Below, piece after piece: positions 1 to 5,722 of a stretch of 6,159 nt of DNA. A program made the position numbers and the translations under genes. The DNA is from Thermoplasmata archaeon (lineage in GTDB: Archaea > Thermoplasmatota > E2 > UBA202 > JdFR-43): NCBI GenBank assembly GCA_021161135.1, contig JAGHBD010000175.1, forward strand, positions 1 to 6,159, given 5' to 3'. The notes under the pieces were generated by a model that was given only the letters and a program-made list of their open reading frames with translations, was not told where the DNA came from and searched no databases. Numbering within the stretch: position 1 is the first letter of the stretch; each line of letters begins with the position of its first letter.

Positions 1-90
1 CTTCATAAAGCTGTGGAAAACCCAAATATTCAGGATCCTATAAAATACAGGAAGAAAAAAGCAAACTCAAAAATCGGGGGGTTGCTGTTC

Positions 91-96
91 AAAAAA
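91..96 (-). terminator. Possible oligo-T terminator of the tRNA-Gln transcript
   Basis: On the minus strand a run of six T residues lies 18 bases past the 3' end of the tRNA gene, and a second T6 run follows near positions 54-60. Archaeal RNA polymerase commonly terminates at oligo-T tracts without a hairpin, so these are plausible termination sites. No stem-loop is evident. The rest of 1-113 contains no gene I can support; the only other oddity is a G6 run at about 75-81 on the plus strand. Confidence 0.4.
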
Positions 97-113
97 TATG
101 ATAAGGCGAGTTA

Positions 114-186
114 TAGCCCCGCCAGGATTCGAACCTGGGTCGTGAGGTCCAGAGCCTCACATGCTTGACCACTACACCACGGGGCT
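114..186 (-). tRNA. tRNA-Gln, anticodon CUG
   Basis: Read on the minus strand, this folds as a complete 73-base cloverleaf. The acceptor stem is AGCCCCG paired with CGGGGCT, with discriminator base A. The D-arm contains GTGTAGTGGTCAAGCAT. The anticodon stem GTGAGG/CCTCAC closes the loop CTCTGGA, so T33 is followed by anticodon CTG, which reads glutamine codon CAG. The T-arm is CCAGG-TTCGAAT-CCTGG. No CCA is encoded after the discriminator, so CCA must be added by nucleotidyltransferase. No intron is visible. The gene is divergent from pdaD and has its own TATA-like box about 27 bases upstream. Many archaea make Gln-tRNA through Glu-tRNA amidation (GatDE); the enzymes are not in this window. 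Confidence 0.96.
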
Positions 187-207
187 ATCATAGTGTAAAT
201 TTGCTGG

Positions 208-218
208 ATTTAAAATTT
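208..218 (-). promoter_or_regulatory. TATA-like box for tRNA-Gln
   Basis: On the minus strand the sequence AATTTTAAATC is centred about 27 bases upstream of the first base of the mature tRNA. This is the distance expected of an archaeal TATA box when transcription starts at or just before the tRNA 5' end. It lies in the 72-base region shared with the divergent pdaD gene. Spacing and composition are the only evidence. Confidence 0.55.
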
Positions 219-230
219 TTATGGGCAAGA

Positions 231-238
231 TTTAATAT
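231..238 (+). promoter_or_regulatory. TATA-like box for pdaD, implying a leaderless mRNA
   Basis: TTTAATAT preceded by purine-rich AAGA (a possible BRE) is centred about 25 bases before the pdaD ATG. That places the expected transcription start at or next to the start codon. No Shine-Dalgarno sequence is seen between the box and the ATG (the interval reads CCATTGCCTTTATTCCAATC), which agrees with leaderless translation, common in archaea. Confidence 0.55.
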
Positions 239-258
239 CCATTGCCTTTATTCCAATC

Positions 259-807
259 ATGACTCTCGTTCCAACAAAACTTTTCCTCACGAAAGGCATG
301 GGGCGCCACAAAGACAAGCTTCAGTCATTTGAACTGGCATTGAGAGATGCGGGCATACAGCATTGCAATCTGGTGAGTGTATCAAGTATTGTACCTCCAA
401 ATTGCGAGATAATTTCTGCTGAAGAAGGAATAAAGTTGCTGAAGCCGGGCCAGATAACATTTGTTGTTCTTGCTCAGAATGCAACCAATGAAGCTAATCG
501 CCTCATCGCCGCCTCTGTTGGGCTTGCGCTGCCGAAAGACAGGAGTTTTTATGGTTATCTTTCTGAATACCATAGCTTCGGAGAATCTGCAAAGAAGGCG
601 GGAGATTATGCTGAAGATTTAGCTGCAACAATGCTTGCAACAACACTCGGCATAGAATTCGATGCTGACAAAGCCTGGGATGAGAAAAAGCAGGTGTTTG
701 AAATGAGTGGCAAAATAGTTAAAACAACGAGTGTAACACAGGCTGCAAGAGGAAAGGAAGGAGTATGGACAACTGTAATAGCTGCAGCTGTTTTTATAAT
801 GGAATAG
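259..807 (+). CDS. pdaD: Pyruvoyl-dependent arginine decarboxylase (PvlArgDC)
   Basis: This 182-residue cytosolic enzyme decarboxylates arginine to agmatine, the first step of archaeal polyamine and agmatidine synthesis. Family members self-cleave at a Ser-Ser bond to give a small beta chain and a larger alpha chain capped by a catalytic pyruvoyl group. The motif [13 protein letters not shown] is present, so cleavage is expected between S42 and S43, with S43 becoming the pyruvoyl residue. YGYLSEYH supplies the conserved Glu (E103), corresponding to the proton-donor Glu of the Methanocaldococcus enzyme. The N-terminal [19 protein letters not shown] and the later [29 protein letters not shown] and [10 protein letters not shown] stretches fit the longer subfamily also found as bacterial AaxB. 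Length is normal and the gene looks intact. The ATG is chosen because the family starts just before the LTKG strand and a TATA-like box sits 25 bases upstream. It is divergent from tRNA-Gln and convergent with the small Cys-rich gene. Family assignment is firm; substrate is by family knowledge. Confidence 0.95.
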   Translation: MTLVPTKLFLTKGMGRHKDKLQSFELALRDAGIQHCNLVSVSSIVPPNCEIISAEEGIKLLKPGQITFVVLAQNATNEANRLIAASVGLALPKDRSFYGYLSEYHSFGESAKKAGDYAEDLAATMLATTLGIEFDADKAWDEKKQVFEMSGKIVKTTSVTQAARGKEGVWTTVIAAAVFIME

Positions 808-835
808 ATATCGAGGCTCGAGATTTATTTGCGCA

Positions 836-991
836 TCAGTACATTAATAATTCTTCACAGAAATCGCATCTATGGAATTCATATTTTATTTTACCGTCCA
901 CTTTGCATTTTCCGAAATAAATTCCATTATAAGGCATTGGGTCCTTTTCCCATTCATTACAATTAGCACAAACCTTAATTTCTGTTGCCAA
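836..991 (-). CDS. Small zinc-ribbon-like protein of unknown function
   Basis: An intact minus-strand reading frame encodes 51 residues from a TTG start, or 59 from an upstream ATG at 1015. The protein begins MATEIKVCANCNEWEK and ends RCDFCEELLMY. It holds two CxxC knuckles (C8/C11 and C42/C45) about 30 residues apart, plus C29 and H40, the layout of a single zinc ribbon. It has no signal peptide or membrane segment. The TTG is preferred because a strong AAGGAGGG site precedes it; from the ATG the same bases would lie inside the coding sequence and encode Arg-Arg-Arg. A TATA-like box near 1036-1043 fits transcription starting close to the ATG, so the longer form stays possible as a leaderless product. 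The stop lies 28 bases from the convergent pdaD stop, and the gene follows the response-regulator stop by about 100 bases on the same strand. The family is not recognised. Small zinc ribbons act in RNA, DNA or protein binding, but nothing here decides between these. Confidence 0.72.
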   Translation of the reverse strand: MATEIKVCANCNEWEKDPMPYNGIYFGKCKVDGKIKYEFHRCDFCEELLMY

Positions 992-999
992 TTTTGTCT

Positions 1000-1007
1000 C
1001 CCTCCTT
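1000..1007 (-). promoter_or_regulatory. Shine-Dalgarno site supporting the TTG start
   Basis: On the minus strand AAGGAGGG lies nine bases (counted from GGAGG) before the TTG at 991. It is complementary to the archaeal 16S rRNA 3' end. It is the main reason for choosing TTG over the in-frame ATG 24 bases further upstream, because that ATG has no comparable site. Confidence 0.6.
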
Positions 1008-1035
1008 CTCGGCATCTGAGAAAAATTATGTCATG

Positions 1036-1043
1036 ATTTTTAA
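1036..1043 (-). promoter_or_regulatory. Possible TATA box for the small zinc-ribbon gene
   Basis: On the minus strand ATTAAAAA lies about 25 bases from position 1015. Transcription starting there would give either a leaderless message at the ATG (1015) or a short leader of about 23 bases carrying the Shine-Dalgarno site for the TTG (991). The whole interval is AT-rich, so chance matches are easy. I see nothing else in the stretch from 992 to 1096. Confidence 0.35.
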
Positions 1044-1096
1044 TGAATTTGTAGAAACATGCTAACCCATTTTGCCCAATTTTTAATTTTTGTCAA

Positions 1097-2083
1097 TCAA
1101 AATTTACAAAAATAAATTATTCTTTTCTTTTTCATTATAAATGCATCAAGAATATTTGCCAAATGCTGCCCATGCGGTGTTAAAACATAACCATCTTTCG
1201 TTTTTTCAACCAGCTTAAGATTACATAACTTCTTTAAATGAAATGCAAGCTTTGATGAATATTCCACATCTATCTCCTTCATTATCTCACTGTAGCCAAG
1301 TGTACCATGCATTCGAAGTAAATGGAGTAATTTTCTTCTTATAGGGCTTTTGCATATTTCCAACATTTCCTCTATGCCTGTATCTTCTTCAGCACACAAT
1401 TCATCAAGCAATTTTTTCTCTTCCTCCATTCCACAAATGATTACAACATTTGCCTCTCTTTTTTCTATCTCTTGTAGGAGTTTTCTCATTTCTCTTTTAA
1501 CCTTCCCCTCTCCAAGCATTTTGAGTAAAAAGGAAATGCCTGAAATTATAAGGGTGGAATCTGCATCTATTTTATCTATAATGCGTGATAATTCGTGATC
1601 TTTTTTTAAATCAATATATTCGTCAGCAATTAAATCAAGTTCCTTTTCAATATTTTCTTTTGGTTCATAGGAAGCAATCACCACTTTTCCCATACCAAAT
1701 GCATGATATTCTGGGGAGGGAAGAGATTTTCTTTTTCCTGCCCTCTCAATAATCTTGACAATATTCTCTCCATCAAAGGGTTTTTGTATATAATCGACTG
1801 CCCCTAACTTCATTGCTTCTACTGCGCTTTCTACCTCACCATATCCTGTCACAACAATAAAGTTTGTTTTTACTCCCTTCTTTTTTACTTCCTTAATAAC
1901 CTCCAGTCCAGAGATATCTGGCATTTTTAAATCGAGGAGAACAACATCGTATCTCTTCCTCTGCAACTTTTCCACCGCCTCCTTTCCTCTCGCGGAAGTA
2001 TCTACTTCGAAGCCTTTTAACAACAGGAACTTTTTCATCTGCATGAGGAAGGTTGTATTATCATCCACAACGAGTACCCTCAT
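1097..2083 (-). CDS. Response regulator: receiver, alpha/beta middle region, C-terminal winged helix
   Basis: This 328-residue cytosolic protein is the likely phosphorylation partner of the kinase encoded just upstream. Residues 1-115 form a canonical receiver: acidic pair D7/D8, phospho-acceptor D51 in VVLLDLKMPD, switch T79 in VVTGYGE and K101 in YIQKPF. Residues about 130-230 look alpha/beta (strands VVIAS, TLIISG and NVVIICG) with a charged helix between. The second half resembles the back half of DUF835-like archaeal domains, but that assignment is weak. Residues about 243-318 form an ArsR-like winged helix: SPIRRKLLHLLRMHG, a recognition helix around SSKLAFHLKKLCNL and a wing at LVEKTKDGYVLTPHG. 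The output is therefore probably DNA binding and transcription control, unlike the many archaeal regulators that are receivers only. Its ATG overlaps the kinase stop by one base (TAATG), with GGTGA four bases upstream, implying translational coupling. The targets are unknown, and I see no operator in the window. Confidence 0.92.
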   Translation of the reverse strand: MRVLVVDDNTTFLMQMKKFLLLKGFEVDTSARGKEAVEKLQRKRYDVVLLDLKMPDISGLEVIKEVKKKGVKTNFIVVTGYGEVESAVEAMKLGAVDYIQKPFDGENIVKIIERAGKRKSLPSPEYHAFGMGKVVIASYEPKENIEKELDLIADEYIDLKKDHELSRIIDKIDADSTLIISGISFLLKMLGEGKVKREMRKLLQEIEKREANVVIICGMEEEKKLLDELCAEEDTGIEEMLEICKSPIRRKLLHLLRMHGTLGYSEIMKEIDVEYSSKLAFHLKKLCNLKLVEKTKDGYVLTPHGQHLANILDAFIMKKKRIIYFCKF

Positions 2084-2092
2084 TATTTCACC
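2081..2092 (-). promoter_or_regulatory. Stop-start overlap with Shine-Dalgarno site (translational coupling)
   Basis: On the minus strand GGTGA-AATA-ATG places a Shine-Dalgarno match inside the last codons of the kinase gene. The kinase TAA and regulator ATG share one base as TAATG. Ribosomes finishing the kinase can restart on the regulator, which would help keep the two proteins in proportion and supports their being cognate partners. Confidence 0.7.
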
Positions 2093-5000
2093 CTTATTTT
2101 AACTCTCACCTCTGTGCCCTCTCCTCTCTTACTCTTTATCTCTATTTTTCCGCCATGCTCTTCAGCCACCCAGCTGGCAATGAAAAGACCTAAGCCGGCG
2201 CCTTCGCCCATTCTGCGGGTCGTGAAAAACGGCTTTATTGCTTCTTTTCGCACTTCCTCATCCATTCCTACTCCGTTATCCTTCACTATTATCTCTACCA
2301 TGCCATTTTTTTCGATAGCATCTACGATAACATAATGTACTTTCTTTTTACTGTCTTTTGCCATCACTGCATTTTTAACTATATTCATAAAGCATTCAAA
2401 AAGACGCTCTTCATTGCCATACACCACATATTCATCCATCCTGTTCTGGAATATGGTATCCTCTGTATCATAAATGCGACGAATGTTTTCTATAACTCTA
2501 TCGATGAGTTTGCGGAGATTTACTTCCTTCTTTTCTGTTATCTTCATTCTTGAAAAATTGAGTATGCTTTTTATTATACCAGCTGCATTTTCCACTTCTC
2601 TCTTTATTACCTCTACCTCGTCTCTGCACCCCCTCACCTTCTCCATTAAATAATCGGCAGTGACAGATATATTGGCAAGTGGCGTATTGAGCTCGTGAGC
2701 CACCACCGCCGCCAGCCGCCCAAGCGCCGTCAGTCTTCGATGTTGTTGCAATTTCTCTTCCATCTCTCTTTCCTCAGTTATATCTCGGGAAAACACAGCA
2801 ATATACCTGACATTGCCATGTTCGTCAAAAACAGGATAAAAGCAGTTATCAAACCATCTTCCATTTCTGGTGTCAGTGAAGCGGGCTTCTTTTTTCGTCT
2901 TTTCCACCTCCCTTACTTTTGCAGTTCTTCTTTCATATATATCTGGGGGGAGAATCTCTTTTATATTGGTTCCTATAAGCTCTTCTCTCTTTTTGCCAAG
3001 AGAATTCGCCATTGCCTCATTTAAATCAAGGATTGTGCCATCTGTTTTTGCCAGAAGCATGAGATCATGCGTTGCATTCATAAGGGTTTTGGCAAGCTTT
3101 TCCGCCTCTTTTTGTTTTGTAATGTCTCTACCAATAGCAACGGATCCTATAACCTCACCATTTTCATCAACCAGCCTTTTTGAATGCCATGATATTATTT
3201 TTCTCTCACCATCTTTTGTTGTTATCTCCGTTTCAAAATTTTCAACCACCTCACCTTTCTCTATTATATCCATAGCTTTGCCGAAGATTCTTTTCCTATA
3301 TTCCTCATCTGGGTATAACCACCCCCATATTCTGGCGTTTCCTATTACCTCGTCTTTATTATACCCACTTATATTCTCAGCTGCTTTATTCCATATAATA
3401 ACATTGCCTTTTGTATCCAGAACATTTATCCAGATATTTGCATTTTCTATAATGCTATCCAAAAATCTGTTCAGTCTTTTTATCTCCTCCTGTGCCTTTT
3501 TTAACTCCGTTACATCCAAATCCATTCCCCTGTAGCCAATCCAGTTTCCATTTACATCAAAAACAGGGATTCCACTTGTTACAAGCCATCTTTCTTCTCC
3601 GTTCTTGGCAATATTTTTGTTTATAAATCCCTTGAATGCTTTTCTTTCTTCAAAGATTTTCATTGCTTTCTCTTTCAATTTTTCTCTTTCATCTGGATGG
3701 AATAACTCGTAAAATCGCTTTTTACCAATAAGTTCCTCCGGTTTATATCCAAGTATTTTTTCAACTGCTGGACTTGAATATGTATATACGCCTTCTCTAT
3801 CAACTTCCCATATCCACTCATTTGCATTTTCTGCTACCTGTCTGAATCTTTCTTCCATTTCTTTAATCTCTGTTATATCTCTCGAGAACATTGCAATCAT
3901 GCTTACATTACCGTTTTCATCTATAATTGGATAATATCTATTATCATACCATTTCCTTGGATGATCAATAAATTTTACAGGTTTTTTTGTTCTAATTGCT
4001 TCGAGAGCCATCTCAACTTTTTTATTAAAAACATCTTCAGGAACAACATCTCTATAATCCCATATATTTTTCCCTATGAAATCTTCTCTTTTCTTGCCAA
4101 ACATTGCCTTAGCCATTGCTTCATTTAAATCAACAATGGTGCCATCTGGCTTGAGTAGAATAACGAGGTCATGTGTTGCATCTATTAAACTTCTGAGTTG
4201 TCTCTCTTTTTCTTTAATTTCCTCCTCTCTTTTCCTCTCTTCCGTTATTTCTCTTATAAATGCTGCAATTTGTATTACATTGCCGTTCTCATCGAGGATA
4301 GGATAAAATCTGCTCTCAAACCATCTTCCATTTCTGGTGTCAATGAAACATACCGGTTTTTTATCACGCTTCACCTCAATCGCTTTTCTAAATCTCCTTT
4401 TATAAAGATTATCTGGCAGATAATTTTTAAGATTATCTCCTATTAACTCTTCCCTTTTTTTACCAAAATGTTTCGCCATTGCCTCATTTAAATCAACAAT
4501 AGTGCCATCTTCCTTCACAAGAATAATAAGGTCATTCGTCGCATTAAGGAGGAGACGCACTTTCTCCTCACTTTTTTTAAGTTCCGTTATATCATGAAAG
4601 TTAACAATTACGCCCTCCACAACTGGATTATTCAATAAATTTCTCCCCTTCGCTTCAACAACTCTCCAGCCATCTTTTTTGTGTTTCACACGAAAAGCAG
4701 CCATTATGACTTTCTCCGGATTTAAAAGAATCTCTCCAAATTTCTCTATCGCCACCTGAAAATCATCTGGATGAATAAATTCCAGTGCACTTCTACCGAC
4801 AACCTCCTCAGGAGAATATCCAAGAATATTTTTTATCGAAGGCGAAATATACTCCACATTCGTGTTTTTATCTACAACCATAATTATATCTGTACTTTCT
4901 TCCACCAATTTTTGGAAATATTCTTTACTTTTTTGCAGTTCTTCCTTTGCTTCCATATATTCTACAATACTGGCTATTCTCGCAGCAATGTGGCGAAGAG

Positions 5001-5676
5001 CTTCTTTTTCCTCTTTAAGAAATATTTCCCCATTCTCTGGGGGAATCTGCTTTACATACCCAACTTCAATATTTCCCTCAATCCTTCCATCTACGAATAT
5101 TTCCTCTGATATTTTTTCCACCATCTCTGCATCATCGGGATGAGAATAGATTTTTCCTTTCAATTTTATAACGCAGGCAGCAAGTTCAGGATGCTGAAGA
5201 ATCCTTGGTACAGTAGCTGCAATTTTTTTCATCATTTCTTCAGTACTCAAATTGTTCCGAAATATTGCTTCTATTGCATGCAGACATTTCAACTCTTTCA
5301 ATTTTTCTTTGAGTGTATGGATCATCTCTTGTCTCTTTTTCCTCTCCTTCTCAATTTCTTCCATTTCATCGAATACAATAAGAATGCTTCCCGCATCTGA
5401 GAAACATTTGGCAATGAAGATTTTGTTTTTTATTTTGAGAGAAATAACTGCATCTTTTCTTTCACCCTCTAAAAGCCTATCCATAATCTTTTTTCCATTT
5501 TCATCTATCCATTCATATATATTCTTACCGACTACTTCCTCTTCCTCCAATCCCATTATTTTCAATGCTACCGGGTTAACTTTCATTACCTCATAACCTG
5601 ATAAAATCATCAATCCACATGGAAAATTCTCGAAAAATGGTGCAGCATCTGTTGTTGCAAAAAAATTTTGTCTCAT
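2083..5676 (-). CDS. Soluble multi-PAS sensor histidine kinase
   Basis: This 1197-residue kinase senses a signal through stacked PAS domains and should phosphorylate the adjacent receiver. In order: a short PAS at about 15-105; a coiled linker at 105-130; a GAF-like module at about 130-240 (ending FLKEEKEALRHIAARI); then PAS domains at about 252-366, 372-480, 493-604, 607-726, 734-856 and 861-970, most closing with a PAC-type D/E-I-T-E or D-V-T-E end. The catalytic core is HisKA at about 975-1045, with phospho-acceptor H994 in VVAHELNTPL, and HATPase at about 1055-1197: N-box N1098/N1102, G1 DNGVGM 1133-1138, F-box KPFFTTR and G2 GEGAGLGLFIA. All the residues expected for activity are present. 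There is no signal peptide or hydrophobic membrane segment, so it should be cytoplasmic. No PAS cofactor can be assigned by eye. A GAGGTGA site supports the ATG. The gene starts 38 bases after a carboxypeptidase gene and overlaps the regulator by one base. The second, third and sixth of the later seven modules are near copies. Confidence 0.96.
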   Translation of the reverse strand: MRQNFFATTDAAPFFENFPCGLMILSGYEVMKVNPVALKIMGLEEEEVVGKNIYEWIDENGKKIMDRLLEGERKDAVISLKIKNKIFIAKCFSDAGSILIVFDEMEEIEKERKKRQEMIHTLKEKLKELKCLHAIEAIFRNNLSTEEMMKKIAATVPRILQHPELAACVIKLKGKIYSHPDDAEMVEKISEEIFVDGRIEGNIEVGYVKQIPPENGEIFLKEEKEALRHIAARIASIVEYMEAKEELQKSKEYFQKLVEESTDIIMVVDKNTNVEYISPSIKNILGYSPEEVVGRSALEFIHPDDFQVAIEKFGEILLNPEKVIMAAFRVKHKKDGWRVVEAKGRNLLNNPVVEGVIVNFHDITELKKSEEKVRLLLNATNDLIILVKEDGTIVDLNEAMAKHFGKKREELIGDNLKNYLPDNLYKRRFRKAIEVKRDKKPVCFIDTRNGRWFESRFYPILDENGNVIQIAAFIREITEERKREEEIKEKERQLRSLIDATHDLVILLKPDGTIVDLNEAMAKAMFGKKREDFIGKNIWDYRDVVPEDVFNKKVEMALEAIRTKKPVKFIDHPRKWYDNRYYPIIDENGNVSMIAMFSRDITEIKEMEERFRQVAENANEWIWEVDREGVYTYSSPAVEKILGYKPEELIGKKRFYELFHPDEREKLKEKAMKIFEERKAFKGFINKNIAKNGEERWLVTSGIPVFDVNGNWIGYRGMDLDVTELKKAQEEIKRLNRFLDSIIENANIWINVLDTKGNVIIWNKAAENISGYNKDEVIGNARIWGWLYPDEEYRKRIFGKAMDIIEKGEVVENFETEITTKDGERKIISWHSKRLVDENGEVIGSVAIGRDITKQKEAEKLAKTLMNATHDLMLLAKTDGTILDLNEAMANSLGKKREELIGTNIKEILPPDIYERRTAKVREVEKTKKEARFTDTRNGRWFDNCFYPVFDEHGNVRYIAVFSRDITEEREMEEKLQQHRRLTALGRLAAVVAHELNTPLANISVTADYLMEKVRGCRDEVEVIKREVENAAGIIKSILNFSRMKITEKKEVNLRKLIDRVIENIRRIYDTEDTIFQNRMDEYVVYGNEERLFECFMNIVKNAVMAKDSKKKVHYVIVDAIEKNGMVEIIVKDNGVGMDEEVRKEAIKPFFTTRRMGEGAGLGLFIASWVAEEHGGKIEIKSKRGEGTEVRVKIRVK
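2767..3087 (-). repeat. Intragenic PAS repeat, copy C (residues ~864-970)
   Basis: This is one of three closely similar PAS-coding units. Shared protein motifs are NATHDL, DGTILDLNEAMA, GKKREELIG, DTRNGRWF and FSRDITEE. At the DNA level it shares 27 identical bases (2849-2875) with copy A (4316-4342), extending to 31 of 32. It also shares a 36-base block (3008-3043) with copies A and B, whose first 22 bases are identical to copy A. It lies directly before the HisKA domain and is separated from copies A and B by two divergent PAS domains. Confidence 0.85.
3862..4191 (-). repeat. Intragenic PAS repeat, copy B (residues ~496-605)
   Basis: This is the second of the three similar PAS units, in tandem with copy A. 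It shares DATHDL, DGTIVDLNEAMA, GKKRED and FSRDITE. The block 4112-4147 matches copy A (4475-4510) at 34 of 36 bases. This copy has diverged in the middle: it carries DHPRKWYDNRYYP where A and C have DTRNGRWF, and it has a few extra residues around IWDYRDVVPEDVF. Confidence 0.85.
4234..4554 (-). repeat. Intragenic PAS repeat, copy A (residues ~375-481)
   Basis: This is the first of the three similar PAS units. It shares NATNDL, DGTIVDLNEAMA, GKKREELIG and DTRNGRWFESRFYP with copy C, and the DGTIVDLNEAMA block with copy B. Copy A is nearly identical at DNA level to both others, over different segments. That suggests duplication followed by patchy conversion rather than constraint on protein sequence alone. 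Confidence 0.85.
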
Positions 5677-5680
5677 TCTA

Positions 5681-5688
5681 TCACCTCT
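5681..5688 (-). promoter_or_regulatory. Shine-Dalgarno site of the histidine kinase
   Basis: On the minus strand AGAGGTGA lies four bases before the ATG at 5676. It is a near-perfect complement to the archaeal 16S rRNA 3' end and fixes the kinase start. Its presence means the kinase is translated from a leadered message, consistent with an operon. Confidence 0.8.
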
Positions 5689-5694
5689 GCCTCG

Positions 5695-5722
5695 AATATA
5701 ATTAAAATTTTCGATTATTTAT
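5695..5722 (-). promoter_or_regulatory. AT-rich gap with possible internal TATA boxes
   Basis: The 38-base gap between the carboxypeptidase stop and the kinase ATG contains AATTTTAATTATA. A second candidate, ATAAATAAT, overlaps the end of the carboxypeptidase gene. Only the second is far enough upstream (start expected near 5692) to leave the kinase Shine-Dalgarno site in the message. An internal promoter is therefore possible but unproven; simple readthrough from the upstream gene is equally compatible. Confidence 0.25.

Noticed and set aside
1..168. Plus-strand open frame from the window edge to a TGA at 166-168, which could be the 3' end of a gene
   Set aside because: Its last 54 bases run antisense through the tRNA-Gln, giving the peptide commonly seen in such artefacts (SPARIRTW). 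The remaining 37 codons show no recognisable motif and the frame is open by chance over a short distance. A gene entering from the left cannot be fully excluded.
114..186. tRNA-Gln as an integration site for a mobile element
   Set aside because: I found no second copy of the tRNA 3' end, no integrase and no boundary change in composition inside the window.
808..835. TCGAGGCTCGA palindrome between the convergent pdaD and zinc-ribbon gene stops as a shared hairpin terminator
   Set aside because: The arms are only five bases with a one-base centre, so no stable hairpin with a normal loop can form, and no T-run follows on either strand.
2849..4510. Spaced direct repeats as a CRISPR-like array or mobile element ends
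   Set aside because: The repeats are in frame, encode the same PAS motifs (DTRNGRWF and DGTIVDLNEAMA), are irregularly spaced and lie wholly within one gene.
2114..5596. Several plus-strand open frames opposite the kinase and regulator, rich in Ser, Phe and Ile
   Set aside because: They are antisense shadows of an AT-rich, Lys/Glu-rich coding sequence. They lack ribosome sites and recognisable domains, and their similarity to one another only mirrors the repeated PAS modules.
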